Source: Devosia insulae DS-56
GTDB lineage: Bacteria > Pseudomonadota > Alphaproteobacteria > Rhizobiales > Devosiaceae
NCBI RefSeq assembly: GCF_000970465.2
Contig: NZ_LAJE02000051.1
Coordinates: 1 to 34,740, forward strand
Length of the DNA stretch: 34,740 nucleotides
Direction of reading: 5' to 3'
Shown here one piece after another: positions 25,060-32,962 of the stretch (the first letter of the stretch is position 1; each line of letters begins with the position of its first letter). The position numbers and the translations under genes were made by a program. Below the pieces are notes generated by a model, which had not been told where the DNA came from, made no database searches, and saw only the letters and a list, made by a program, of their open reading frames with translations.

Positions 25060-26685
25060 TCAGCCCGGGCTGCGATAGGCGCCGAGCAGCTTGCCGCCCA
25101 GCAGGGCGCCGTGGCTGGCGGCGAGCAGCAGCAGGAAGGTGGTGCCGGCCGGCGGCATCTGGGCGAAGACCTGGGTGCCGCTGCCGACGGCTCCAGACGC
25201 CGTGAGGCCACCAATGCCGCGCACGGCTTCGAAGATGAGGCCGACATAGATGGCGGCGAGGAAGCCGGTAATGGCGATGGCCTGGACCCGGCTGGAATCG
25301 ACCACGCCCTCGCTGTCCTCGGTTTCGCCGAACACCATGTCGGAGAGCTTGGCCTGGCTGGGCTCGGATTTGGTGAGGACGATGGTGCGGCGTTCGGGCA
25401 CCATCGGGCCGCCGCCGGGTGAGGCGCCGCCCTTGCCGGGTTCCATCAGCAGGCTCGACAGCACCGTGGTGCCGGCAGTGATGCCGATAAGGGCCCAGAG
25501 CGCGGCGTCCATTGTCGGAACGAAATCCAGCAGCCGGCCGAGGTTGGCCTTCCAGGTATCGAACTGCTGATCGGCCCCGGCAGTGGTGTTGAGGTGTGCC
25601 AGCCCCGCCTGCACGCGGTTGAGGTCGCCGCCCCAGAAACCCGCATTGAACAGGGCGATGCTGGTCAGCCCGCCCATGATGATGATCAGCCAGAGCGCAA
25701 ACTGGGCCCGCGTCAGGCTCATGCGATTGCGCTTATCGATCAACAGGCCAAGCGGCCGGCCGACGACGCCGATGCCGGCCGAAATCGACAGCACGGCAAT
25801 GGCCGCCATGGTCAGCAAGGTGGGAAGGAACAGCGACAAGGTTCGCCCCTGGTCCGAAACAGTCAGGCCGGCGAGCCAGCTCCTGACGCCGGCCCACCAG
25901 TCCTGGTTTGGGGTCGAGAGCGTTGCCGACAGTGCGGCCTGCCACTTCTCCTGGCATTGCGACTGCCCCTCGGCGGTCGGCAACCAGGCACTGGGCGCAA
26001 TATAGAGGCTGCGGGTATCCTGCGGGTTGATACCTGTTTCGCAACCGGTGGGGACCTGGGCGACGAAGGCCGTCTCGGTTCCTCTGCTTACGGTGCCGAC
26101 GCTGAGCGACCACAGGCAGGCGAAGGCGAACAGCACGATTGCCACCACGGCAAGCAGGATCCCCCAGCCCTCGGCACGCTTCGAAACCAGGGGACGTTGT
26201 GCGGCGCGCGGGGCATAGACCCCCGTTCCGGACGGCAGTCCGGTGCCCGAAACGAGGGAAACGAAGCGCGGCTCGCCGATGGAAGCAAGTTGCTTGAAGG
26301 CCGAGATCTCGGCGCCACCCTCGGCGACCCGGAAGCGGCCGATCAGGTCCCCCGGTGCGGCAGTGGTCCACGGCGCGGGCGGGGCGAGCTGGGTGGTGTC
26401 CAGCGTCTTGCCGTCGGCGCTCGGCCACAGGATCAGGCGATGGCCCTTCAGGTCTTCGGCCACTGGCGCCTCGGCTGCCGCGGCGCTGTCGCGCACGTCG
26501 GCGCCGTGGCCGGGGTCGTCCTGCGCAGGTAGCGCCTCGAACCGGTTGAACGTCCCCGGGACGTCGCCTGCCACCGCGGCAATGTGGCGCCGCAGGGTGC
26601 TCAGCGTAGAGGCGTCGCCGCCCTCGGGAACCCGCAGATGCATGGTTTCCGCCCAGATCACCTGGGTCGTCGCAAGTTTATCCAC
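25060..26685 (-). CDS. Multi-spanning membrane protein next to the CIS cluster, unknown family
   Basis: This 541-residue protein has a soluble N-terminal part (about residues 1-170) and then about six hydrophobic segments: GWGILLAVVAIVLFAFACLW (about 174-195), LFLPTLLTMAAIAVLSI, FALWLIIIMGGLTSIALF, DAALWALIGITAGTTVLSSL, AIAITGFLAAIYVGLIF and TTFLLLLAASHGALLGGK. Between segments 1 and 2 lies a probably extracytoplasmic region with two cysteines. A cytoplasmic loop with ERRTIVLTKSEPSQ and a run of acidic residues follows segment 4. I prefer the GTG at 26685 because GGGAGGGGG precedes it; an ATG at 26736 or TTG at 26751 is possible but lacks a ribosome-binding site. I do not recognise the family. 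Its place directly upstream of the sheath operon suggests a membrane partner of the injection system, by analogy with CisA of Streptomyces CIS loci. Confidence 0.75.
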   Translation of the reverse strand: MDKLATTQVIWAETMHLRVPEGGDASTLSTLRRHIAAVAGDVPGTFNRFEALPAQDDPGHGADVRDSAAAAEAPVAEDLKGHRLILWPSADGKTLDTTQLAPPAPWTTAAPGDLIGRFRVAEGGAEISAFKQLASIGEPRFVSLVSGTGLPSGTGVYAPRAAQRPLVSKRAEGWGILLAVVAIVLFAFACLWSLSVGTVSRGTETAFVAQVPTGCETGINPQDTRSLYIAPSAWLPTAEGQSQCQEKWQAALSATLSTPNQDWWAGVRSWLAGLTVSDQGRTLSLFLPTLLTMAAIAVLSISAGIGVVGRPLGLLIDKRNRMSLTRAQFALWLIIIMGGLTSIALFNAGFWGGDLNRVQAGLAHLNTTAGADQQFDTWKANLGRLLDFVPTMDAALWALIGITAGTTVLSSLLMEPGKGGASPGGGPMVPERRTIVLTKSEPSQAKLSDMVFGETEDSEGVVDSSRVQAIAITGFLAAIYVGLIFEAVRGIGGLTASGAVGSGTQVFAQMPPAGTTFLLLLAASHGALLGGKLLGAYRSPG

Positions 26686-27094
26686 TGCCCCCTCCCGATC
26701 CGCCGAAATCCCGGTTCGGCGGCGTGATGCATCCATAAGTTCTGAAGACAAAGTAGCAGATACAGCAAGTAGACGTTGAGCATAGGTGGCGAACCGATGC
26801 CGTCCTTCAGCAATACCACTACACCGTGGTCTATGGTCGTGCCAGTCGAAAAGTGCGCCACGCAGTTATTGCAGTGTGGCGTCCAGCCAACAGCCCAGTT
26901 ACGGCGCGGCATTGCCGGCAATTGGTCTTGCGCGATGTAGAGACGGAGGGCCGCTGGCGTTCGAGTTCGGCTTCTGTTTGGCTCAGGTGGCGTTGATGGC
27001 CGGCGATAATCGGCGCAGCACCAACCCCCTCGCCGGGGCCTTACATTTTCCGCACCGGCAGCTGACACTCGCGGGTCAGCAGAGGAGAATCGCC
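26686..27094. other. Divergent intergenic region between secreted-protein and membrane-protein genes
   Basis: This 409-bp region holds the 5' ends of two divergent genes and no convincing gene. Open frames crossing it in both directions have no ribosome-binding site or recognisable protein features. On the plus strand GATAAT at about 27007 could be a -10 for the secreted-protein gene, but no good -35 sits at the right distance. Toward the membrane protein, the leader contains a perfect 8-bp inverted repeat (listed separately). Confidence 0.5.
26700..26722 (-). repeat. Perfect inverted repeat in the membrane-protein leader
   Basis: Arms CCGCCGAA and TTCGGCGG (8 of 8 pairs) enclose a 7-nt loop. 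On the transcript the stem would end about 8 nt before the GGGAGGGGG ribosome-binding sequence of the membrane-protein gene if that gene starts at GTG 26685. It could act as a leader hairpin or as an operator. If the gene instead starts at ATG 26736 or TTG 26751, the repeat is simply coding. Confidence 0.5.
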
Positions 27095-27646
27095 GTGCGC
27101 CCACTATTGGTCAGCGTCCTGTTTGCCGTCATCGCCCTTACTGCTGCACCGGCGTTGGCGCAGAGCAGCTACACGCCGCTCGACCTCGACGCCTGCGAGG
27201 TGCTGAAGGTCTACGAGGAAGCGGGTGGCGCGGACCTCCGCTGCCCGGGGCATGGCGGGTTCGACGTCTTCGTGTCGGAAGGCGATGCGCGGATGGACGT
27301 CGATTTCGGCGTGCGCAACGAGGTGTTCGAGACCTTCTCAGCCTTCAACAGCGTCGGCAAAACGGTGGAATGGCTGGAGGACGAAGACGGGGTCCAGGCG
27401 GCGGTGCTCCGCTTCCTGATCGACGTCGATGGCCGCAGCGCCGAAGCGCTGGTGGTCAGCAAGGTGGGGCTGCGCGATGCGCCGGGCTGCGTTGTCGCCA
27501 TCGTGGATGCCGCCGCTGAACAGGCCAACGGGGTGGCGCGGGGCCTCGGAGCGATGGCGAAGTTCTTCGATTGCGGCAGCGACAGCGTGGTGATCGTGCC
27601 GGGCGCCCGTGGTCTGGTTGCCGATTTCAGCGGCGCCAACCAATGA
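27095..27646 (+). CDS. Small secreted cysteine-containing protein, unknown function
   Basis: This is the only plus-strand gene supported in the window. It encodes 183 residues with a clear Sec signal peptide (LLVSVLFAVIALTAAPALA, cleavage predicted after residue 22). The mature protein has cysteines at 34 and 50 and two more in APGCVVAI and FFDCGS, consistent with two disulfides. The sequence resembles small periplasmic hypothetical proteins of alphaproteobacteria, with SEGDARMDVDFG as a conserved-looking core. The GTG at 27095 is chosen because AGAGGAGAA lies about 5 bp before it and the signal peptide follows directly. The frame is open further upstream, to 26786, but that extension lacks exported-protein features. 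It converges on the binding-protein operon and is divergent from the membrane-protein gene. Confidence 0.8.
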   Translation: MRPLLVSVLFAVIALTAAPALAQSSYTPLDLDACEVLKVYEEAGGADLRCPGHGGFDVFVSEGDARMDVDFGVRNEVFETFSAFNSVGKTVEWLEDEDGVQAAVLRFLIDVDGRSAEALVVSKVGLRDAPGCVVAIVDAAAEQANGVARGLGAMAKFFDCGSDSVVIVPGARGLVADFSGANQ

Positions 27647-27676
27647 ACCGGCGCGAAGTCTGCCGCTTTCCTCGGG

Positions 27677-28783
27677 CTAGGCGCTGACCTTACTGACCAG
27701 CGACAGCATGACATCGGCGGCGGGCATCGGCAGCACGGACGAGATTTCCGCCGGCAGCAGTCCGCCGACAGCGCTCTCGACGCTGCCGGTGACGGTGCCG
27801 AGGGGCCCGCGAAAACCATGCCGGGTCCAGGCCAGCTCCTGCAGCTTGGGGGTAGTCAGAGCTTCGAGCAGCCGATCGGCGGCCGGATCGATGGTGATCA
27901 GCGGATGCGCCGAGAACACGGTGGGCCGGGGATAGAGCACCGCCGGGTGGGCCGAGGTGCTCGCCTGGATGCGGGCCCAGCGCTGGGGATCGGCGAGGAT
28001 CCACTCGACCAGTTGGTTCTCGTAGCCGACGATCATCGGCGCGGCGCCGAGCCCTCCCGCCAGATATTGCTCGAACAGCTTGCCTGACGAGGACGACTTC
28101 AGCCCCATATTGCGGAAGATGGCTTGCGCCTTGTCGCCAAACTCGGTGAGGGCCGTGGCATTGGGTACATCGCCGGACAAGAGGCTCAGCACCAGGCCGG
28201 CGAACATGAAGCCGGAATTGGAGCGGCTCGGGTCGGTCGAGACGATGCGCGAGCGGCCATAGAGCGCGTCGACCCCGAGCGCCGACCAATCGGCGCCCTC
28301 GAGGATGGCATCGAGCAGCGCCTTGAGGTCGAGCTGCTGGATGCCTTCCATGGTGGAGGTGACGAGCCCGGTCTTGATCAACCCGGCAACCACCGGCCCC
28401 CAGGTGTAGACGACGATCGGCGAATTGAGCACGACATCGTCACGGCGGATCTTGATGCCGTTCTGGCGCGCCATGTCGACCATGATCGACGAGGACGGCC
28501 AGAGGAATTGCGGGTTCTGCGATAGCAGTGCCGGCTCGCGCACCATTTCGACCGAGCCGGCGACCCGGACGTCGAGTTCGAGGCCGTAGCCGTCGACGAC
28601 GCGGGCCACGTCCGGGTCGGCGAGGAAGGCTTCCTTCTCGCCGCCGATAAAACCGAACAGCTCAGTGCGGTTGCCGAGCAGGCCCTGCAGTTCCGGCCGG
28701 TCGCGCAGCGCCAGGTAGCCGCCGGTGCCGGCCACCCCGAGGCCGAGCAATCCCAATCCAAAGGCGCGCCGCGAGATGGCCAT
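27677..28783 (-). CDS. Periplasmic substrate-binding protein with Tat-like leader
   Basis: This 368-residue exported binding protein begins MAISRRAFGLGLLGLGVAG, a twin-arginine-type leader (SRRAF plus hydrophobic core). The mature part looks like a type 2 periplasmic binding fold. FLWPSSSIMVDMARQNG and the central SRSNSGFMFAGLVLSLL align by eye with the binding module of the VWA lipoprotein two genes earlier. There is no lipobox, so it would be soluble or anchored by its leader. It starts inside the stop codon of the XpaC gene (TGATG) and ends the operon, 30 bp from the convergent gene at 27646. The ligand is not identifiable; an oxyanion such as phosphate would fit the PHO-like control but is inference. 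Confidence 0.8.
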   Translation of the reverse strand: MAISRRAFGLGLLGLGVAGTGGYLALRDRPELQGLLGNRTELFGFIGGEKEAFLADPDVARVVDGYGLELDVRVAGSVEMVREPALLSQNPQFLWPSSSIMVDMARQNGIKIRRDDVVLNSPIVVYTWGPVVAGLIKTGLVTSTMEGIQQLDLKALLDAILEGADWSALGVDALYGRSRIVSTDPSRSNSGFMFAGLVLSLLSGDVPNATALTEFGDKAQAIFRNMGLKSSSSGKLFEQYLAGGLGAAPMIVGYENQLVEWILADPQRWARIQASTSAHPAVLYPRPTVFSAHPLITIDPAADRLLEALTTPKLQELAWTRHGFRGPLGTVTGSVESAVGGLLPAEISSVLPMPAADVMLSLVSKVSA

Positions 28784-29400
28784 CAGCGTCCGAGATCCTC
28801 TTTGAGTGAAGCCTGGATGAGCTTGAGATCGACATCGAGGGTGCCGAGTTCGGCATCGACCAGACCATCGGCATAGTGCACGAAGGCGTCCTCGAGCTTG
28901 ATCATCACCGCATTGATCTCGGTGAGCCGCTGGGTATCGGGGTTGCGCTTCTGCTCCAGCAGCCGGTAGCCGTCGGCAATCTCGGCGGCGCGCGGCAGGT
29001 AGTAGCTGAGAAAGCGCCGGACGGCGGTGGCGCTAGCCGGGTTGGCCTCGACCTTGCCGACCACATCGGCGGAAATCTCGGCCAGATGCCGGGCGCGCAA
29101 TCGCACCTCGGGATCGTCGATCGCTTCGGCGGCCAGTTCGAGCTGCTGCCGCGGCGCGGCGGCCTCGATGAGCAGGTCGCGGGCATAGGCGAGCTGGCCC
29201 TTGCCAATGGTTTTCTCGTCGACCCCGTCGAACAGCTGCCGCGGCGTCAACAGGAACACCAGCCCGGCAAACACCAGGCCGCCGATGATCACGGCGATGA
29301 GGAACGGCACGCCGCCGAGGATGCTCAATCCGGCGACCAACGCGGCAGCGACGAGCCCCGCGACGATCCAGTTCAGGTCGTTACCGAACCAGCGCAGCAT
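28783..29400 (-). CDS. XpaC-family membrane protein
   Basis: This is a 205-residue protein of the XpaC family (5-bromo-4-chloroindolyl phosphate hydrolysis protein). Two closely spaced membrane helices are visible at about residues 8-25 (LNWIVAGLVAAALVAGLSIL) and 28-48 (PFLIAVIIGGLVFAGLVFLL), followed by a soluble helical domain with LSYYLPRAAEIADGY and a C-terminal LIQASLKEDLG. The family name comes from a phosphatase phenotype in Bacillus; no catalytic motif is apparent. The ATG at 29400 is chosen because it follows the preceding TGA by 2 bp; a longer frame would overlap the VWA gene. The stop overlaps the next start (TGATG), indicating translational coupling. In B. subtilis xpaC neighbours the telA-like yaaN, matching this operon. 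Confidence 0.8.
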   Translation of the reverse strand: MLRWFGNDLNWIVAGLVAAALVAGLSILGGVPFLIAVIIGGLVFAGLVFLLTPRQLFDGVDEKTIGKGQLAYARDLLIEAAAPRQQLELAAEAIDDPEVRLRARHLAEISADVVGKVEANPASATAVRRFLSYYLPRAAEIADGYRLLEQKRNPDTQRLTEINAVMIKLEDAFVHYADGLVDAELGTLDVDLKLIQASLKEDLGR

Positions 29401-29402
29401 GA

Positions 29403-30983
29403 TCAGTTGTAACCGCGGGCGGCGCGGAAGGCGCCGGCGAGGTCGCCGCGCCCATCGAACACCCGCGCCGAAGTGGCGGCGGCGAGCGTATCGAGTTGCG
29501 TCTTGTCGGCGTCGCCGAAGGTGATGCCGAAGACCGGCACATGCGGCTCGATGCGCCGCCACTGCTCGAGGAAGCCCAGGGCATCGCCCTCGCTGCGGCC
29601 ATCGGTGAGGATCAGGATCGCCGGCAGGTGGTCGTCGCGATCCGGTGCGGCGGCGATCCTGGTGAGTGCATCGGCGGCGCAGGAATACATGTCGGTGCCG
29701 CCATCGGCCTGTTCGTTGGCGACTTCGGCGAGCAGCGCCGCCTGCGCCTCGGCATCGCCGGTGGCCTCGAAGCCGCTGCGCACCCGGCCATCAAACGGCA
29801 GGACGATGATGCGGTCCTCGGGCGACCACTGCACCAGCACCTGGCTCGCCTGTTCCGGGGTGAGGAGGAAGCGCATGGCGGCCTGTAGCTGCTGTTCGCC
29901 CTCGCCCTGCATCGAGCCGGAGAAATCGAGGCAGAGCGCACTCAACGAGGGCTTGCGCAGCGCCACCTGATAGAGGTCGAGCGCCTGGCGGATCACCGCC
30001 GGCTCCGGCAACCGGATGGCGGTCACGATGCGGGTCGGATCGAAGTTCCAGTCAGGCTCGGGCGTTGCGGCGATGGCGTCCGACGAGAACGGCAGGCGCC
30101 GGCCGGTGGCGGCGATCTGCTTCTGCACCTCGGCGGATTGCAGGTAGGCGACGAGCTCGGTGAAGAACTTTTCGGTCTCAGGTCCCGTGCCCCGATCGAT
30201 GAAGCCGAGCGGCGAATCCGCTACCGCGACGCCATCGGCGGGATAGATGGCGTAGAGCGGCTCCTGGTTCAGCGGCTTCAGCTTGTCGTTGGTCTCCTTG
30301 AGCACCGCCTCATAGTTCCACATCGCATCGTAGCCGGAGCCGGACTTGGCTGCCTCGACATAGAGGTCGGCGAGCCACCCCGATGAGCCGGAGGATCGTG
30401 TCACCCCCTGCAGCAGCGCCTGCACGGTGCCGCGCACGGTGGAATCGTCGAGATCGCCCGGTTCGATCACCGTCTTGCCGCCGAGCGCGCTCGACAGCAT
30501 GGCGAGGTAAGCGCTGGCGCCGGAGTTGGATTGGGTCGCCGAGGTCATCAGGAAGCTGAGGCGCTTCTGCTGCACTGCGGCAAGGATATCGGCCATCAGC
30601 ACGTCCTTGCCGATCCAGCCCAGCTCCTCGGCCTTCGACTTGCGCACCCCGAGGATTACCGGCATCTGGGCGATCGAGGTCAGGTCTTTGACCTTGCGGC
30701 CGGTGTCGAACAGGTCGATCCAGACGCTGGAGGCCGGCCACACCGCGTCCGCTGCGACGCCGTCGGCGCTTTGCAGCGCGAGGCCGATATCGAGCGAGCC
30801 CTCATAGCTGAACGTGCAGGTGGTGTTCCGCTGTTTGCAGAACGCCTCGACGATCGGCTGCAGCACGGTGTTCTCGGAGCCGGCAACGAAGCTGAAGCTT
30901 TTGGCCGACTCGCGATCGCAGGCGGCAAGTGCGAGGGCGGCGAGCGCCACGACCACCACACCGAGAGCTCTCAGCACCGGCAT
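29403..30983 (-). CDS. Lipoprotein: substrate-binding module fused to von Willebrand A domain
   Basis: This 526-residue envelope lipoprotein has a signal peptide ending in a lipobox, LAAC, with the acylated cysteine at residue 22. Residues about 30-310 resemble a type 2 periplasmic binding protein, with VAGSENTVLQPIVEAFC near the N-terminus and QSNSGASAYLAML in the middle. Residues about 345-520 form a von Willebrand A domain with a metal-ion-dependent adhesion site: D353-F-S355-G-S357, then GGTDMYSC and ILTDGRSEGD. The VWA domain suggests metal-dependent protein-protein contact. It starts 3 bp after the telA-like stop. The combination of a binding domain and a VWA domain in one lipoprotein is unusual. 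The ligand is unknown; the shared SNSG motif links its binding module to the last gene of the operon. Confidence 0.85.
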   Translation of the reverse strand: MPVLRALGVVVVALAALALAACDRESAKSFSFVAGSENTVLQPIVEAFCKQRNTTCTFSYEGSLDIGLALQSADGVAADAVWPASSVWIDLFDTGRKVKDLTSIAQMPVILGVRKSKAEELGWIGKDVLMADILAAVQQKRLSFLMTSATQSNSGASAYLAMLSSALGGKTVIEPGDLDDSTVRGTVQALLQGVTRSSGSSGWLADLYVEAAKSGSGYDAMWNYEAVLKETNDKLKPLNQEPLYAIYPADGVAVADSPLGFIDRGTGPETEKFFTELVAYLQSAEVQKQIAATGRRLPFSSDAIAATPEPDWNFDPTRIVTAIRLPEPAVIRQALDLYQVALRKPSLSALCLDFSGSMQGEGEQQLQAAMRFLLTPEQASQVLVQWSPEDRIIVLPFDGRVRSGFEATGDAEAQAALLAEVANEQADGGTDMYSCAADALTRIAAAPDRDDHLPAILILTDGRSEGDALGFLEQWRRIEPHVPVFGITFGDADKTQLDTLAAATSARVFDGRGDLAGAFRAARGYN

Positions 30984-30986
30984 GGC

Positions 30987-32045
30987 TCAGGCGCCAGCCA
31001 GCGTCTGCTTGAGCGCGACCGTCATCTGCTCCATCTGCTGTTCGGCTGCGGCCCGCTTCGTGCGGCCCTGCTCCTGCACCTTGACCACGGTCTCAATGGT
31101 GTCGATCAGGTCCCGGTTGGCCTGGGCCAGCGTCTCGATATCGATGATGCCGCGCTGCGACTGCTCCTCGATGGCGATGGCCTGGTCCTTCATCATCTGC
31201 GACGCTTCGCGGATCATCTTGTTGGTGGCGTCGGTGACGGTCTTCTGCATGTCCAGCGCCGACTTCTGCTGCGTGAGCCCGAGCAGGATCACCATCTTCT
31301 GCTTCCAGGCCGGAACGGTCAGTGCTGAGGTTGCCTGCAGGTTCTCGATCAGCGTCTCGTCGCCGGCCTGGACGATGCGGATCTGCGGCAATTGCTGGAT
31401 GCCGAGCTGACGCGCCTGCTGCAGGTAGAACACGCGCTTTTCCAGCCGGTCGAGTGCCTGCGCGCTATCCTGGTAGGCCTGCGCCGCCAACAGGTCCCCG
31501 GCGCCGCCCGAGGCACCAACCTCGGCCGCCGCCTTGAGCCGCGGCAGTTCGATGGCGCGGAATTTCTCGGCGAAGCTCTTGCCGGCCGCAATGAAGCTGT
31601 CGAGCCGGAGGATCGAGCCGCGGGTCTCGTCGTGCAGGGTGTCGAGCACCGCGATGTCGCGGCGCAACGTATCCTTGTGGCGGTCGAGTTCGAGCCCGAT
31701 GCGGTCGATCTGGCCGGCGACATCCTCGAACTGCGCCTTGAACTTTTCGAGCCGGGCCCGGGCCGAGCCGAACAGGCCGCCAAGGAACCCTTGCTCTTTC
31801 AGCGAAGCCGGATCGAGGTTCTTGGCCTTGAGCAGGATGTCGGTGAGGAGTTTTCCGGCCTGCCCGACATCCTTGTTGCGCACCTGGGCGAGGATGCGGT
31901 CGGAGTATTCGGTGACCGCCTGTTGCGCCCGCTCGCCATAGACCGAGATCGACGATCGGTCGCCGAGGTCGATGGCGTCGGCGATGCGGGCCACCTCCGC
32001 CGGGTCGGCGCTTGATGCCAGCGAAGTCGCTGCGTGCTCAGCCAT
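30987..32045 (-). CDS. TelA/KlaA-family protein (toxic-anion-resistance family)
   Basis: This is a 352-residue cytosolic, mostly helical protein of the TelA/KlaA/YaaN family. Family-typical segments include AVLDTLHDETRGSILRLDSF near residues 135-155, VPAWKQKMVILLGLTQQ near 245-260, and a C-terminal helical stretch with ALDMQKTVTDATNKM and IDIETLAQANRDLIDTIE. Members were first noted for tellurite resistance, but their biochemical function is unclear. In Bacillus subtilis the family member yaaN lies next to xpaC, and an xpaC-family gene is also present in this operon, which supports a common process. The ATG at 32045 has AGAAGG 7 bp upstream. Transcription probably starts at the PHO-like box just upstream. 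Confidence 0.88.
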   Translation of the reverse strand: MAEHAATSLASSADPAEVARIADAIDLGDRSSISVYGERAQQAVTEYSDRILAQVRNKDVGQAGKLLTDILLKAKNLDPASLKEQGFLGGLFGSARARLEKFKAQFEDVAGQIDRIGLELDRHKDTLRRDIAVLDTLHDETRGSILRLDSFIAAGKSFAEKFRAIELPRLKAAAEVGASGGAGDLLAAQAYQDSAQALDRLEKRVFYLQQARQLGIQQLPQIRIVQAGDETLIENLQATSALTVPAWKQKMVILLGLTQQKSALDMQKTVTDATNKMIREASQMMKDQAIAIEEQSQRGIIDIETLAQANRDLIDTIETVVKVQEQGRTKRAAAEQQMEQMTVALKQTLAGA

Positions 32046-32092
32046 CGATCAACCTTCTCGTCTGTCGCCTCGCCGGACATTCCCAGTGGTGT

Positions 32093-32121
32093 GTGACAGT
32101 TGCACGACAGTATCGTGACAG
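32093..32121 (-). promoter_or_regulatory. Triple PHO-box-like repeat (predicted PhoB site)
   Basis: Read toward the telA-like gene, the minus strand carries CTGTCAC, CTGTCGT and CTGTCAC, each separated by 4 bp (GATA, then GCAA), giving an exact 11-bp period. The PHO box recognised by PhoB consists of CTGTCAT-like heptamers in tandem with 4-bp spacers. The array lies 48 bp upstream of the ATG at 32045, a suitable position for replacing the -35 element; GGAATG a little downstream could be a weak -10. It is in the 96-bp gap between two operons. PhoB control is predicted from the layout and not demonstrated. Confidence 0.75.
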
Positions 32122-32141
32122 TCCTGTTCGCGGGCGAAAGC

Positions 32142-32945
32142 TCAGCTGACAGCCTTGGCGAGGAAGTCGCGCAGCCAGCCGACATCGTCGCCCGAGAGGG
32201 TGTCGATGAGGCCGGACCGGAGCCAGGCCGGCAGGGTGTCGTCCCAGCCGAGGCCGGCGCGGCGGGCCATCTCCCAGGTGCGCGGCTTATAGGCGTGGCA
32301 GCGGATGCTGATGCCTGCCTGGTGTAGCGCCGTGGCATCGGCGGGGTCGAAGACGTCGAGATCGATGCAGAGTTCATCGAGATCCGACATCCGGGCGACG
32401 GCGACCGGATCGGGGAATTGCTCGTGCACGATGCCGCCGGTGCGCAGCCCCGGGATGCGCGCCTTCACTGCCTTGAGGCTGGCATGGTCGAAGGAGATCA
32501 TCATCACCCGCTCGCGGTCGGCAGGGTTGGCGAGGACCAGGGCCAGCGCCTCGTAATAGGCTTCGAGGTCGACCTTCTCCTTGATCTCCACCTCGAGCAC
32601 CAGGTCGAGCTCATGCGCCAAAGCGATGGTCTCGGCGAGGGTCGGCACGCGGGTGCCGGCAAAGTTCGGGTCGAACCAGGAGCCGGCATCGAGCGCGGCG
32701 ATGTCGGCGGCGGTCATCTCCCGTGCCGCGCCGCTGCCATTGGTCGTGCGGTCGAGCAGCAGGTCGTGCAGCACGACGATCTGCTGGTCGGCGCTGAGCA
32801 CGGTGTCGATCTCGAGGCTGGTGGCGCCGAGCTCATGCGCCGCCCGGAAGGCGGCAACGGTGTTTTCGGGCGCCGTGAGATTGTGGCCGCGGTGGCCGCA
32901 GAGGCGGATGAAGCCGACATCTTTGGCGAGGAAGGGGTTGGGCAT
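32142..32945 (-). CDS. Glycerophosphodiester phosphodiesterase (GDPD/UgpQ family)
   Basis: This 267-residue enzyme of the GDPD TIM-barrel family hydrolyses glycerophosphodiesters such as glycerophosphocholine to glycerol-3-phosphate and an alcohol. The family signature is complete: HRG at residues 18-20, PENT at 26-29, the metal-binding E45-x-D47 in LEID, and H60-D61 in VVLHD. A second acidic strand, VLEVEIKEK, sits near residue 118. There is no signal peptide, so it is cytosolic like UgpQ rather than periplasmic like GlpQ. It starts 17 bp after the second permease, with GGAG about 7 bp before the ATG. The linkage suggests that the transporter brings in a glycerophosphodiester which this enzyme then cleaves (inference). 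The next operon's PHO-like box begins about 20 bp beyond its stop. Confidence 0.9.
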   Translation of the reverse strand: MPNPFLAKDVGFIRLCGHRGHNLTAPENTVAAFRAAHELGATSLEIDTVLSADQQIVVLHDLLLDRTTNGSGAAREMTAADIAALDAGSWFDPNFAGTRVPTLAETIALAHELDLVLEVEIKEKVDLEAYYEALALVLANPADRERVMMISFDHASLKAVKARIPGLRTGGIVHEQFPDPVAVARMSDLDELCIDLDVFDPADATALHQAGISIRCHAYKPRTWEMARRAGLGWDDTLPAWLRSGLIDTLSGDDVGWLRDFLAKAVS

Positions 32946-32962
32946 TTGAGGCTCCGAGAGGG

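Noticed and set aside
25061-25072. 12-bp perfect palindrome CAGCCCGGGCTG
   Set aside because: It lies in the last codons of the membrane-protein gene and is expected by chance in GC-rich coding DNA.
26658-27104. Minus-strand 148-codon frame in the divergent intergenic region
   Set aside because: No ribosome-binding site and no domain; it crosses the start region of the membrane protein in a different frame.
26786-27646. Longer 286-codon version of the secreted protein
   Set aside because: The signal peptide lies directly after the GTG at 27095, which has a strong ribosome-binding site, so the upstream part is not coding.
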